DNA of 64,000 nucleotides from JAGOTP01 sp964582475 (GCA_964582475.1 CAZOQS010000004.1:1-64000); one strand, 5' to 3'. Positions 24,045-33,230 are shown, counted from the first letter of the stretch. Translations and numbers: made by a program. Notes: generated from the sequence alone by a model not told the origin.

Positions 24045-24827
24045 ATGAACAGCACCTCGATCCGCTCGCTCGCCCTCTCCTTCGTCCTCGGCGCCGCGGC
24101 CCTCACGGGCTGCAACGTGGACTTCGTCCCCCCCGTCGAGACCGACGCGGCCCCCGCGGCCGACGCTGGTACCCCGGCGGTCGACAACGGGCCGCAGGGC
24201 CCGGTGTGCGGCGACGGCGTCTGCAGCGGCGACCGCGACTGCGCGGCCGACTGCCGCCAGGCGCCCCCCGCCGACGCCGGCACGCCGCCCCCGCCGGTCT
24301 GTGGAGGTGCGAACCTCCAGACCGACGTCGCGAACTGCGGCACGTGCGGCAACCGCTGCGCGGCCGGGCAGACCTGCAACGCGGGCACCTGCACCAACGC
24401 CCCCGTCGCCGACGCCGGCACCCCGGTCCCGACCGTCGACGACTGGCGCCTGATCTACCGCGCGCCCTCGGGTGCGACGGTGACGGCCATCCAGTCGATC
24501 GAGGTGTGGGACGGCAGCGCGCGCGAGTGCACGCTGAACGTCCGCGACCCCGAGCAGCGCGGCGCGGCCCTCACCGGCACCGACCGCTGCCCGACGATGC
24601 GGTTCAACCGCGGCGCGACCCTGCGGTTCAACGGCCGGTTCACGCTGGCGGCGACCTCCTCCTCGGCTCCGATGCCGCTGGAGAACTGGAGCTGCCACAT
24701 CGACCGCGTCGGTGGGCCGATGTTGCCCTTCGGCACCGTCGAGGCCTACCGCAACGGCGAGCGCGTCCAGCTCCGGATGGTGGACAACGAGCGTGGGGGC
24801 TGCAACTGGGCCCCCGTCTCGAACTGA
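24045..24827 (+). CDS. Cys-rich lipoprotein, GC-rich cassette D
   Basis: 260 residues from ATG 24045 (a TTG at 24030 is also in frame). The lipobox LTGC ends a signal peptide at about residue 19. Then come Asp/Ala/Pro-rich linkers (ADAGTP repeated), a CGDGVCSGDRDCAADC motif, and NLQTDVANCGTCGNRCAAGQ, which resemble Cys-rich repeats common in Myxococcota secreted proteins. A C-terminal beta-rich domain follows. It is probably surface exposed. The taxonomic likeness is from memory of those motifs, not a search. Codons are extremely GC-rich. Confidence 0.75.
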   Translation: MNSTSIRSLALSFVLGAAALTGCNVDFVPPVETDAAPAADAGTPAVDNGPQGPVCGDGVCSGDRDCAADCRQAPPADAGTPPPPVCGGANLQTDVANCGTCGNRCAAGQTCNAGTCTNAPVADAGTPVPTVDDWRLIYRAPSGATVTAIQSIEVWDGSARECTLNVRDPEQRGAALTGTDRCPTMRFNRGATLRFNGRFTLAATSSSAPMPLENWSCHIDRVGGPMLPFGTVEAYRNGERVQLRMVDNERGGCNWAPVSN

Positions 24828-24967
24828 ACCCCACCTCCCCCTCCTCGTCGTCACAGCGAGTAGGGGATCCCTTCCCACCCCCGTGACCTCTCCCGCGCCT
24901 CGTCGCGAGAGAGACAAAGTCCTGGAACCCTCCAGGCGATTCCCCTTGGCTCCTACGCCAAGCGGGT

Positions 24968-24996
24968 GCCCCCTCGATCGAAAGATCGTGGGGGCG
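24968..24996 (+). terminator. Terminator of cassette C/D
   Basis: GCCCCCTCGATC-GAAA-GATCGTGGGGGC followed by GCTTGTTATTT. Smaller hairpins precede it between 24830 and 24960. Confidence 0.8.
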
Positions 24997-25093
24997 CTTG
25001 TTATTTATGGGCAAAATGATTTTTTTGACACAGCTGTTTATTCATGGAACGGGGTAGTTGTGGGTCGGCCTCATTCTTGATATTTTTTGCTCT

Positions 25094-25447
25094 ATGAACC
25101 CGCGTGTTGCTCACTCAAAAGAACCGACGATAAAGACGGTTGTTTCGCTCATCAAACAACTAGGAGGTTCGGTTAATAAAATGAATAACAGGTTGGATGG
25201 AATTGATGGGAGATTGGATGGAGTTGAAGATAAGCTTGGAGCTGTGGTTGAGACGGTCGAGTTTTTGAAAGAGAATGTTTTGATGAAAGACGAGGCGGCT
25301 ACGAAAAGTGAGCTGGCTGAGTTCAAGAGTGACGTGATTAATCATATTGATCACTTCGTACAGCTACACAAGAAACAAGAGATCGAACTGGTCGCGGTCG
25401 CGCATCACATTACTCGCCACGAAGAGACGTTTCATAAAAAGGGCTGA
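25094..25447 (+). CDS. Coiled-coil hypothetical protein
   Basis: 117 residues. A heptad-like repeat (NNRLDGIDGRLDGVEDKLGA, about 28-47) forms a coiled coil, followed by helical segments and a His-rich C-terminus. Similar short coiled-coil proteins are common in Patescibacteria but have no known role. The ATG at 25094 follows TATTTTTTGCTCT without a Shine-Dalgarno sequence. Confidence 0.75.
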   Translation: MNPRVAHSKEPTIKTVVSLIKQLGGSVNKMNNRLDGIDGRLDGVEDKLGAVVETVEFLKENVLMKDEAATKSELAEFKSDVINHIDHFVQLHKKQEIELVAVAHHITRHEETFHKKG

Positions 25448-25494
25448 AGTTATCCTCTTGACGGGGTTCTCGGGAGATGGAACGGGGTAGATAT

Positions 25495-25680
25495 ATGAAA
25501 TCTCTTCCTCAGCTTTATCGCTTGCATACAAATTCACGTTCGCTTCATGTTCCAGGGGTTCAATTCGTTCCACCTCGTTGGTACAGCCTTGGACTGCTTA
25601 TTCGGAAAGCGGCTAAGAAGCAAGGTCTCAAAAATCCCTTTGATCTGCCGCCATTCGATCAAAGTCCGGCCACCTGCTAG
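25495..25680 (+). CDS. Small basic hypothetical protein
   Basis: 61 residues from ATG 25495, basic, with FVPPRWYSLGLLIRKAAKKQ in the middle. No family recognised. It ends 9 nt before the holB start. It is preceded by the repeated TTGACG-N17-AACGGGGTAG block at 25458. It could be a real short gene or chance. Confidence 0.4.
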   Translation: MKSLPQLYRLHTNSRSLHVPGVQFVPPRWYSLGLLIRKAAKKQGLKNPFDLPPFDQSPATC

Positions 25681-25689
25681 GCTTTGTCC

Positions 25690-26661
25690 ATGTTGCCCTT
25701 GTTTGACGATCTTGTCGGTCATGAACAGATTCGAGACGTGCTTTCACGTGTGATTGCTCGTCCGGGTCAGGCCTATTTATTTCATGGTCCACGCGGAGTA
25801 GGGAAGCGCATGTTGGCGGAGCGGTTTGCTGCCGCATTACTCTTTTCGGTCGAGGAACAATCGAAACTCGATCGAACGCATTTAGCGGATCGTCTTCAGT
25901 CGCATCCCGACTTCCTGCTCTTCAAGCGCGAAGATGGTGCGAAGGAATTTACCGTGCGCCAAGCACGTGAGTTGCTACAACGTGTCTCCTTATCTTCGGC
26001 TCGAGGAGGGAAGATCGTGGTGTTGATTGAAGCGGCGGACACCTTGAACGAGGAAGCGGCGAATGCACTTTTGAAAACAGTTGAAGAGCCATCACCAGCA
26101 CTGGTGTTTCTCTTTTTAGCAGAACGGCCCGATCGTCTTCCGGCAACGTTACGCTCGCGTTTAGCACCACTCGCTTTTTTACGCGTGCCACGCACGCAGA
26201 TTGCGGATTGGTTAAAAACAACGCATGGCGTAGCCGATCCTGAGCCTTTGGCCGAAGCGGCGCGCGGCTGTCCGGGGAAGGCGCTTGAATATCTCAACGA
26301 CCTTTCGGGATGGCGTACCTTCAAAGAGCGGACGAATGCTCTGACGGAGCCGCTGATCCATGGAGATCAGGGCGCGCGACTGGCAACCATCGAACGGTTT
26401 GTGAATGAAGCAGAGCGAAGCGAGAATACGACAGAGGCTTGGTATGAGCTCTTGGAGCATTCTGGTCGAGCGATTCAGAAGGAATGGTTATCTCATCCGC
26501 TCGAGACCGTTCGGATGGCGCGCGGACTTATCCACGCCTCAAAACTCGTGGGGGGATCCCTTTCTCCGCGTTTTGCGCTAGAATGGAACGGAACTTTACC
26601 GCTTGTCCCAAAACATTTTATTCCTCGCTCCCTCGATCCGTCTTCACTTTTCTCTCTATGA
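25690..26661 (+). CDS. holB: DNA polymerase III subunit delta'
   Basis: 323 residues. AAA+ clamp-loader ATPase fold: FDDLVGHEQIRDVLSRVI at the N-terminus, Walker A FHGPRGVGKRM, sensor region NALLKTVEEPSP, and TLRSRL (the SRC-like arginine-finger motif, here SRL). It loads the sliding clamp together with DnaX and delta. The zinc-finger Cys cluster of many DnaX/delta' proteins is not evident. A TTG at 25684 is an alternative start. The stop overlaps the next ATG (ATGA). Confidence 0.85.
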   Translation: MLPLFDDLVGHEQIRDVLSRVIARPGQAYLFHGPRGVGKRMLAERFAAALLFSVEEQSKLDRTHLADRLQSHPDFLLFKREDGAKEFTVRQARELLQRVSLSSARGGKIVVLIEAADTLNEEAANALLKTVEEPSPALVFLFLAERPDRLPATLRSRLAPLAFLRVPRTQIADWLKTTHGVADPEPLAEAARGCPGKALEYLNDLSGWRTFKERTNALTEPLIHGDQGARLATIERFVNEAERSENTTEAWYELLEHSGRAIQKEWLSHPLETVRMARGLIHASKLVGGSLSPRFALEWNGTLPLVPKHFIPRSLDPSSLFSL

Positions 26662-27722
26662 ATCGCCGGCCACTCCTCGTCGTTCCGTTGCTTGCCTTGT
26701 CGCTCATGGGTGCCGGCTGTTTCGGCTTCGGTGAATCAAAGACGGTTGCTGTTGCGGATGGAGGCGTTTTCCGTACACGGGATGAGGCTCTTAAATGGGA
26801 GCAGCTCAAGGTCTTGAATTTGGATACGCAGATCGGTAGCACGGTTGAGCTTGGAACGGCTTCGATCGGTCTCGACCCACAAGACACGAATACGATGTAT
26901 GTCGGAACGAATGAAAATGGGTTGATCTACACGACGAACAATGGCAACTCGTGGCAGCTCGCGAACGGGCTTACGAAGGGCAGAGTTAATGGGATCGTGG
27001 TTGATGCAAAAGACAAGTGTACCGTCTACGCATTACGCGCCAACCAAATCCAGAAGACGAGCACCTGTGGTCGCGAATGGGGCGAAGCTTGGTCGCATCC
27101 ACGCGCGGATGCGGTGATCAGCGCTATTGCTGGTGATTGGTACAACCCAAAAACCTTGTATATCGGAACGGCAGAAGGGGATATTCTCCGCACGGATGAT
27201 GGAGGGGCAACTTGGCGACCTATGCACCGTGTCGATAACACGCGCATCAATGATCTCAAGATTGATCCAAAGGATTCTCGCGTGATTTATGCCGCAACCA
27301 ATGGCTCCGGTGTCTTAAAGAGCGTGGACGGTGGTGCTACCTGGATCGATATTCGTCAGCAACTCCAAGAATTCCAATACGCACGTTCTCCAAAATTTCT
27401 CGTAATGGATTCAGTTACGAAAGATCGCATTTACCACATCTCAAAATACGGACTCCTCGTGAGCGACGATGCAGGTGCGAGCTGGCGTAGTGTGACACTT
27501 CCAACAGCTCCTCAGGACACGGAAATCACCTCGTTCATCGTCAATCCAAAAGATTCCAAGATTTTGGTCTATTCAACCAAGACCGCGCTCGTGATGAGTA
27601 AAGACGGGGGAGTGACCTGGGCTTCAAAGAAGCTTCCAACGACCCGTGGAATAGCTTGGATGGTGTATAGCCTTGAGGAGAAGCCAGCTCTGTTGATCGG
27701 GGCTGCGCCAATCAAGAAATAG
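26658..27722 (+). CDS. Lipoprotein with Ycf48/BNR-repeat beta-propeller
   Basis: 354 residues. A lipoprotein signal peptide ends in MGAGC (about residue 22). Five Asp-box (BNR) repeats follow: TTNNGNSW, TDDGGATW, SVDGGATW, SDDAGASW and SKDGGVTW, typical of sialidase/Vps10/Ycf48-type propellers. Acidic catalytic residues of sialidases are not evident, so a binding or assembly role on the outer membrane face is more likely. The start at 26658 overlaps the holB stop by 4 nt; TTTTCTCTCT precedes it. Confidence 0.85.
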   Translation: MNRRPLLVVPLLALSLMGAGCFGFGESKTVAVADGGVFRTRDEALKWEQLKVLNLDTQIGSTVELGTASIGLDPQDTNTMYVGTNENGLIYTTNNGNSWQLANGLTKGRVNGIVVDAKDKCTVYALRANQIQKTSTCGREWGEAWSHPRADAVISAIAGDWYNPKTLYIGTAEGDILRTDDGGATWRPMHRVDNTRINDLKIDPKDSRVIYAATNGSGVLKSVDGGATWIDIRQQLQEFQYARSPKFLVMDSVTKDRIYHISKYGLLVSDDAGASWRSVTLPTAPQDTEITSFIVNPKDSKILVYSTKTALVMSKDGGVTWASKKLPTTRGIAWMVYSLEEKPALLIGAAPIKK

Positions 27723-27782
27723 GCGTCCGCTTTGACCGTTCCCCCCTTCCTTGGCATCATGCCATAGACACACTTTTGTCTT

Positions 27783-28337
27783 ATGGCTAACCACATTGAT
27801 GATCATCGAAGCGAGTTTCAGGGAGCGCTGGACCACTTTCAAAAAGAACTTCAGGGCTTACGCACCGGACGTGCGCATGCAGCCTTGGTTGAAGATATCC
27901 GGGTAGACGTTTACGGCCAGTCGATGGACTTAAAATCGGTCTGTTCGTTGACGATCCCAGATGCAAAAACGATTCAAATTGAACCGTGGGATAAGTCGGT
28001 TGTAAAAGATGTGGAACGCGCCTTGATCGACGCGTCACTTGGGATGCAACCAAACGTGGCGGGAACCGTCATCCGCTTGGTGATGCCACCGATGACCGAA
28101 GAGACGCGCAAGAATATGGTGAAGATTCTCCATCAGAAAGAAGAGCTGGCCAAAGTTGGAATTCGCAACGTCCGTGAAAAGGTGAAATCGAACATCGCGG
28201 CTGATGAGAAGAACAAAGTCATCTCCGAAGATGAAAAACGCCGTCAGCTTGAGCGATTGGATAAGACAATCGCTGAGTGGAATGCGAAGATTGATAGTCT
28301 GACTGCCGACAAAGAAAAAGATATTCTCACGATCTAG
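27783..28337 (+). CDS. frr: Ribosome recycling factor
   Basis: 184 residues, standard length. Conserved LRTGRAHAALVEDIRVDVYG, DAKTIQIEPWD, and the C-terminal KILHQKEELAKVGIRNVREK helix. With EF-G it splits post-termination ribosomes. It is not next to tsf or pyrH as in many bacteria. Start is ATG after TTTTGTCTT. Confidence 0.96.
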   Translation: MANHIDDHRSEFQGALDHFQKELQGLRTGRAHAALVEDIRVDVYGQSMDLKSVCSLTIPDAKTIQIEPWDKSVVKDVERALIDASLGMQPNVAGTVIRLVMPPMTEETRKNMVKILHQKEELAKVGIRNVREKVKSNIAADEKNKVISEDEKRRQLERLDKTIAEWNAKIDSLTADKEKDILTI

Positions 28338-28342
28338 TCCGC

Positions 28343-28348
28343 TACAAT
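28343..28348 (+). promoter_or_regulatory. -10 box of glyS
   Basis: TACAAT 8 nt before the ATG at 28357, in line with the near-leaderless starts seen elsewhere in the window. Confidence 0.5.
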
Positions 28349-28356
28349 AAAATACT

Positions 28357-29769
28357 ATGTCCACGCCTCTCACCATGGAGTCGCTCGTTGCGCTCTGCAA
28401 ACGTCGCGGCTTCGTCTACCCCTCCTCCGAAATCTACGGGGGCTTTTCAGCTGTCTACGACTTTGGTCCGTATGGCGTAGAGCTGAAGAACAATATCGCT
28501 GAAGCCTGGCGCCGTGCCATGATCCAACAGCGCTCTGATATGGTGGGTCTCGACAGTGCTATTTTTATGCACCCAAAGACATGGAAGGCGTCTGGACATG
28601 TCGATAGTTTCAACGACCCGCAGATCGATTGTCGCGATTGTAAAAACCGCATGCGTGCTGATCACTTGCTTGAGAAATTCGATATCGATGCTGACAAAAT
28701 GCCGGTTGATCAAATTAACGTGGTGATCGATGAGCTGCGTGCGAAGGGAACAAAGGTAGTCTGTGACAAATGTGGCAAAACGAATCTGACTCCCGCGCGT
28801 CAGTTCTCGATGATGGTGAAGTCGAACTTGGGTTCGCCAACAGATGAATTAAGCGAAGAAAACTTAGTGTATCTCCGCGCTGAAACCTGTCAGGGGATCT
28901 ACCTCAACTACAAAAACGTCATCGACACGATTCATCCAAAGCTTCCATTTGGAATTGCTCAGGTTGGGAAAGCGTTCCGAAACGAAATCGTGGCACGCCA
29001 GTTTATTTTCCGCACACGTGAACTCGAGCAGATGGAGATGCAATATTTCATCCATCCGGATATGACGGATCAGGTGTACGATATGTGGCGTGAAATCCGC
29101 TGGAAGTGGTTGTTAGACTACGGGATCAAAGAGGAGAACTTGAAGTGGTATAAGCACGTAAAGCTCGCGCACTACGCTAAAAACGCTTACGACATCCTCT
29201 ATAACTTCACCGCTTTTGGTGGGTTCAAAGAGCTGGAGGGAATCCACGCTCGAGGAGATTGGGACTTGTCACAGCATGCCAAGTTTTCCGGCGAACGGTT
29301 GGACTACTTCGATGAAGCGGCAGGTCAGCGTTTCGTTCCACATATCATCGAAACAGCCATCGGTCTCGGCCGAGCCTTCATTGCGTTCATGCATGATGCA
29401 TACACTGAAGAAACACTTGAAAATGGAGAAACACGTATCGTGTTGAAGTTCGATCCACGCTTGGCACCAATCAAAGCAGCCGTCCTTCCTCTCCAAAAGA
29501 AAGACGGCCTCGCTGACCTCGCGTCTGAGTTCACGATGCAGTTGCGCAAGACTGGACTCATGGTTGAGTATGACGATTCCGGTTCGATCGGAAAGCGTTA
29601 TCGCCGTCAGGATGAAATCGGCACCCCATGGTGCATCACGGTTGATTACACCTCCAAAGAAGATCAGGCGGTCACTATTCGTCATCGTGACTCGATGAAA
29701 CAAGAGCGTATGCCTATGGCAGATGTCGCTGCTTGGCTCGAGAAAGAAACGCGTTGGGTTCGTTCCTAA
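28357..29769 (+). CDS. glyS: Glycyl-tRNA synthetase (dimeric, class II)
   Basis: 470 residues, the single-chain alpha2 type. It has SEIYGGFSAVYDFGPYGVELKNN at the N-terminus, a CRDC ... CDKC zinc-type pair (about 88-132), motif 2 region (FRNEIVARQFIFRTRELEQME), and a C-terminal anticodon-binding domain (LPLQKKDGLADLA). Charges tRNA-Gly, one of which is at 2109. Confidence 0.95.
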   Translation: MSTPLTMESLVALCKRRGFVYPSSEIYGGFSAVYDFGPYGVELKNNIAEAWRRAMIQQRSDMVGLDSAIFMHPKTWKASGHVDSFNDPQIDCRDCKNRMRADHLLEKFDIDADKMPVDQINVVIDELRAKGTKVVCDKCGKTNLTPARQFSMMVKSNLGSPTDELSEENLVYLRAETCQGIYLNYKNVIDTIHPKLPFGIAQVGKAFRNEIVARQFIFRTRELEQMEMQYFIHPDMTDQVYDMWREIRWKWLLDYGIKEENLKWYKHVKLAHYAKNAYDILYNFTAFGGFKELEGIHARGDWDLSQHAKFSGERLDYFDEAAGQRFVPHIIETAIGLGRAFIAFMHDAYTEETLENGETRIVLKFDPRLAPIKAAVLPLQKKDGLADLASEFTMQLRKTGLMVEYDDSGSIGKRYRRQDEIGTPWCITVDYTSKEDQAVTIRHRDSMKQERMPMADVAAWLEKETRWVRS

Positions 29770-29782
29770 TCTATAAAACAAT

Positions 29783-31069
29783 ATGAAGCACGCGTTGCAC
29801 CATCGTACATTATCGAATGGGATCCCTTTCTTTTTGATCCCTCGTTCTGATGTTCCTTCAGCGACGATCATGGTTTCGATCAATGTTGGATCACGCTACG
29901 AGTCGCCGGAGATTGCGGGCGCCTCACACTTCATTGAACACCTGATGTTCAAGGGAACGAAACGCCGTCCAACAAGTATTGATATCAGCCGCGAATTAGA
30001 CCGTTTCGGTGCCGAGTACAACGCGTACACATCAAAGGACACCACAACGTATTATGTGAAAATCGATGCAGCGGAACTTCCACGTGCAATCGATTTGTTG
30101 AACGACATGCTGACGCATTCCAAGTTCGATGCAGAAGAGCTGGATCGTGAGCGCGGCGTCATCGTTGAGGAGATCAACATGTACGATGATAATCCAGCAT
30201 CCAAGATGGAAGACATGTTGGAAGAATTAGTGTTCCCAGAGAACGCGCTTGGTCGCACGATCGCCGGTCCTCGCGAAGTGATTCGCACCGTCCCACGCGA
30301 GGCGCTCATGGCGTATCACGCAGCTCACTACACGACCCTTCGCACAGCGATTGCACTCTCCGGAAATATTTCAAAAGAAGCGGAGGCGAAAGTTGAAGCC
30401 ACGTTTGGCAAGTGGAAAAAACCGAAGAAGAATGAAGCTCGTTCCATCCAGCCCTTCATGCCTCGCACGCCGAAGAAAGGGGAGTGGCTCGCCTTCTTCT
30501 CGAAGAAAACGGAGCAAGTTCAGTTAGGTCTCGCTTTCCACGGACTCGAAGCAAAAGCCTCTGAACTCCCAGCGCTCAAGTTGCTCTCACACATTCTCGG
30601 CGGCTCTATGTCCTCGCGTCTGTTTGTGGAGGTCCGTGAGAAGCGTGGACTCTGCTACAACGTGAGTGCCGGCCATATCGCTTTTGAAGATACGGGTGCC
30701 TTCGTTATTTCGGCCGGTCTCGATACGAAGCGTGTCAAAGAGGCGGTTCAGGTCATTTGGAAAGAACTCCAACAGATCGTGACCGACGGAGTGACGGCGA
30801 CGGAACTGAGTCATGCCAAGGACCACATTCGCGGCAAGATGATGCTCTATTTCGAAGACACCTCGAACCAGACGAGTTGGTATCTTCGTCAGTGGCAGAC
30901 GTTTGGCGTCCCCCGTGAGCCAGAAGTGGCCTTAGCCGAGCTCGAGGCGGTGACGGCTGCGCAGGTTAAAGCCGTTGCAAAGCGCTTATTTCAGCCAAAT
31001 CAGCTCCATGCCTCGCTTGTAGGCCCATTTACACGCTCTCCCATTGCCCTTTTCGCCGGAATACGGTAA
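29783..31069 (+). CDS. M16-family zinc metallopeptidase (PqqL/processing-peptidase-like)
   Basis: 428 residues. The inverted zinc motif H49-F-I-E52-H53 is followed downstream by the third ligand in RGVIVEEINMYDD. A second, inactive M16 domain (RLFVEVREKRGLCYNV) forms the other half of the clam-shell. It has no signal peptide, so it probably degrades peptides in the cytosol. It follows glyS closely and overlaps the spurious upstream extension of tpiA. Confidence 0.92.
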   Translation: MKHALHHRTLSNGIPFFLIPRSDVPSATIMVSINVGSRYESPEIAGASHFIEHLMFKGTKRRPTSIDISRELDRFGAEYNAYTSKDTTTYYVKIDAAELPRAIDLLNDMLTHSKFDAEELDRERGVIVEEINMYDDNPASKMEDMLEELVFPENALGRTIAGPREVIRTVPREALMAYHAAHYTTLRTAIALSGNISKEAEAKVEATFGKWKKPKKNEARSIQPFMPRTPKKGEWLAFFSKKTEQVQLGLAFHGLEAKASELPALKLLSHILGGSMSSRLFVEVREKRGLCYNVSAGHIAFEDTGAFVISAGLDTKRVKEAVQVIWKELQQIVTDGVTATELSHAKDHIRGKMMLYFEDTSNQTSWYLRQWQTFGVPREPEVALAELEAVTAAQVKAVAKRLFQPNQLHASLVGPFTRSPIALFAGIR

Positions 31070-31082
31070 GCATGGTGGGTCT

Positions 31083-31841
31083 ATGCGAAAATGGATTATC
31101 GCAAACTGGAAAATGCACTATGGCCCTATGAAGGCTGGGGCTTGGGTCCGCGCCTTCCGTCGGGAACGTCTCCCAAAAGAGCTGGATATTGGCGTCGCTG
31201 TACCAGCCGTTTCTTTGCCTGCCGCCCGGGCTTCGCTTGGTCGTGCCGGCGTTCCAACATTGGGAGCCCAAAACACCTTTTGGTCAGATGATGGAGCCTT
31301 CACTGGAGAAACTTCGCCTCAAATGTTGAAGGAGTTTTCCTTATCTTTCTGCTTGGTCGGACACAGTGAACGCCGCATTCACTTAGGAGAAACAGATGAG
31401 ATGGTCGCGAAAAAAGCCGAGGCCCTCCGCAAAAAGGGGATTCAGCCTGTGATTTGTGTGGGTGAAACAGACGCTCAAAAGAAGAAGGGCGAAACACTAA
31501 AAGTGGTCCGTAAGCAGGTTGTCGATGCGCTCAAAGAGTGGGATATGAAGGACGAAGATACACTCCCAGCTTTTGCGTACGAACCAATCTGGGCGATTGG
31601 AACGAGCAAAGCTTGCTCTGCTCAAGAAGCACGCGTGGTGCATGAAGGCTTGCGTGTGACGCTGACAAAAATCTTCGGTGAGCGTGCAAAAGAGATCCAT
31701 ATTTTGTATGGAGGTTCCGTAGATATGCGGAACGTGTCAGAATACCTATCAACCACCGAGATTGACGGGGTCCTTGTTGGATCAGCGTCTCTCGACCCAC
31801 GAGCCTTTGGTCTTTTGTGTCGTTCGGCGGTTCCTGGTTAA
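31083..31841 (+). CDS. tpiA: Triosephosphate isomerase
   Basis: 252 residues from ATG 31083 (MRKWIIANWKM). Catalytic Lys in ANWKM, His in VGHSERR, Glu in AYEPIWAIGT, and the phosphate-binding LYGGSVD. Interconverts DHAP and glyceraldehyde-3-phosphate and pairs with the aldolase at 6887 in lower glycolysis. An earlier in-frame start at 31044 overlaps the M16 gene and is not needed. Confidence 0.95.
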   Translation: MRKWIIANWKMHYGPMKAGAWVRAFRRERLPKELDIGVAVPAVSLPAARASLGRAGVPTLGAQNTFWSDDGAFTGETSPQMLKEFSLSFCLVGHSERRIHLGETDEMVAKKAEALRKKGIQPVICVGETDAQKKKGETLKVVRKQVVDALKEWDMKDEDTLPAFAYEPIWAIGTSKACSAQEARVVHEGLRVTLTKIFGERAKEIHILYGGSVDMRNVSEYLSTTEIDGVLVGSASLDPRAFGLLCRSAVPG

Positions 31842-31843
31842 GC

Positions 31844-32749
31844 ATGCTCTTGTCCCTTCTCCCATTTTTAGGCGCCGCCGTTTGTCTCGGCGTAGCCTTT
31901 ACGATTGTCAAAAAGCACTGGGCTGAGATTCGTTTGCTCGACCCTGAATCCGTCAAAGAAGAACGTCACCGTCGCAAGCGTTTAGAGATGATTCAACGTC
32001 GCTTCGATCGTATTCGGGCTGAGCAGTTTTTGCCGTTCCGTCGTTTTGGTCGGGCAATCGGATTGGGAGCGACAGCCTTCCAGAAGCGTCTGCAGGAGCG
32101 TGTCCAAGCGTTTGAATCGACCTATCGTTCCGTGAAGAATCCCTTCTCGGCAATCGCGCCCACAACGCGTGAACGCATCAAGACGTTGCTTTCGGAGGGA
32201 CGATCGCTCGCACGCGATTTGAAGTTCGCGGATGCTGAGCGCCGTTACTTAGAGATTTTGTCGCTGGATACACGTCATGTAGATGCGTATAAAGGACTCG
32301 GAATGATCTACTTGAAACAGAAATTGTATCCTCAAGCGCGTGAAACGTTTGAATTCTTGCTGAAGCTCAAAAAGACGGATGATGCAGTGTATGCAGGTTT
32401 AGCAGAGATTTCTGAAGCGGAAGGGGATTTGATCAAGGCCGAGCTCTATCGTGAGAAGGCGGTTGAACTCGGGCTTCGTCAGCCTCAGCGTCACGCGGAA
32501 TTAGCGGAGTTCTTCCTCCGCCAGAATCGAGCGACGGAGTCCCTGGTATCAGCGGAGAAAGCGGTCTCCAAAGAGCCGGGTAGCGCACGCTATATCGAGC
32601 TTGCGCTTGAGGCGGCGATCGCTGCCAAAGACATCAAACAAGCCCGCCATTGGTATGACCGCTATCGTTTGACGGCAGAGGACCAGCAGCGGTTCCAGAC
32701 GCTCCGTGAGAAGGTGGAGCGCCTAGAAATACAAGAAAAAAAACGGTAA
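31844..32749 (+). CDS. Membrane-anchored TPR protein
   Basis: 301 residues. One N-terminal membrane segment (LLSLLPFLGAAVCLGVAFTI), a basic coiled region, then three to four TPR repeats (LKFADAERRYLEILSLDTRH; DAYKGLGMIYLKQKLYPQA; VYAGLAEISEAEGDLIKA). Probably a protein-interaction scaffold on the cytoplasmic side. Start ATG 31844 is 2 nt after the tpiA stop; a GTG at 31817 is also open. Confidence 0.82.
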   Translation: MLLSLLPFLGAAVCLGVAFTIVKKHWAEIRLLDPESVKEERHRRKRLEMIQRRFDRIRAEQFLPFRRFGRAIGLGATAFQKRLQERVQAFESTYRSVKNPFSAIAPTTRERIKTLLSEGRSLARDLKFADAERRYLEILSLDTRHVDAYKGLGMIYLKQKLYPQARETFEFLLKLKKTDDAVYAGLAEISEAEGDLIKAELYREKAVELGLRQPQRHAELAEFFLRQNRATESLVSAEKAVSKEPGSARYIELALEAAIAAKDIKQARHWYDRYRLTAEDQQRFQTLREKVERLEIQEKKR

Positions 32750-32826
32750 AGAGACCTGCCTTGACGATCGGTGTCAAAAAAGGAACAATACAGCCACTTT
32801 TACACCTCGTGTAAGAGTGCATAGAC

Positions 32827-32902
32827 GCCGTTGTAGCTCAGTTGGTAGAGCACATCCATGGTAAGGATGAGGTCACCGGTTCAATCCCGGTCAACGGCTC
32901 CA
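32827..32902 (+). tRNA. tRNA-Thr (anticodon GGT)
   Basis: Acceptor GCCGTTG/CAACGGC, discriminator T and encoded CCA. Anticodon arm CATCC-ATGGTAA-GGATG gives GGT (reads ACC). T arm ACCGGTTCAATCCCGGT. Its TCCA end matches the TGGA bulge in the thrS T-box. Confidence 0.95.
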
Positions 32903-32903
32903 T

Positions 32904-32989
32904 GGGTAGGTACTGAAGTGGTCAAACAGGGCAGACTGTAAATCTGCTGGCTTACGCCTTCGAAGGTTCGAATCCTTCCCTGCCCACCA
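32904..32989 (+). tRNA. tRNA-Tyr (anticodon GTA)
   Basis: Acceptor GGGTAGG/CCTGCCC, discriminator A and encoded CCA. Anticodon loop CTGTAAA gives GTA. A long variable arm (class II, 86 nt) fits tRNA-Tyr. One base separates it from tRNA-Thr. Confidence 0.94.
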
Positions 32990-33025
32990 TCACACAACAC
33001 GATTGGTTCTCACGAACCTGAGGAT

Positions 33026-33058
33026 AGGGCGGCCTTCATGGCCGCCCTGTGTGTTTAT
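33026..33058 (+). terminator. Terminator of the tRNA-Thr/Tyr unit
   Basis: AGGGCGGCC-TTCAT-GGCCGCCCT followed by GTGTGTTTAT. Confidence 0.85.
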
Positions 33059-33088
33059 ATAAAACAGCTTCTAGAATTTTTTACTTCT

Positions 33089-33131
33089 CGTAATTCAACT
33101 TCCATCCGAGATCGAAGTTCAATGACGAGGG
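33089..33131 (-). terminator. Terminator of GC-rich cassette E
   Basis: In the minus direction CTCGTCATTGAACTTC pairs with GAAGTTGAATTACGAG, followed by AAGTAAAAAATTC. It is about 100 nt past the OPT stop; 33132-33230 holds nothing else clear. Confidence 0.5.
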
Positions 33132-33230
33132 GGTAGATCCGGATGAGAACCATCCTTACCCCAGGTCGAGTACGCGTTGCGCGGACTCTTGTACGTAGTG
33201 GAAGGGGCGACTCGGTTCTTGCCTCACTCG

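Noticed and set aside
23919..24917. 332-codon antisense frame over cassette D, and similar plus frames over the OPT gene (33768-34550)
   Set aside because: Shadow frames of GC-rich codons with repetitive Arg/Gly/Asp composition and no start signals.
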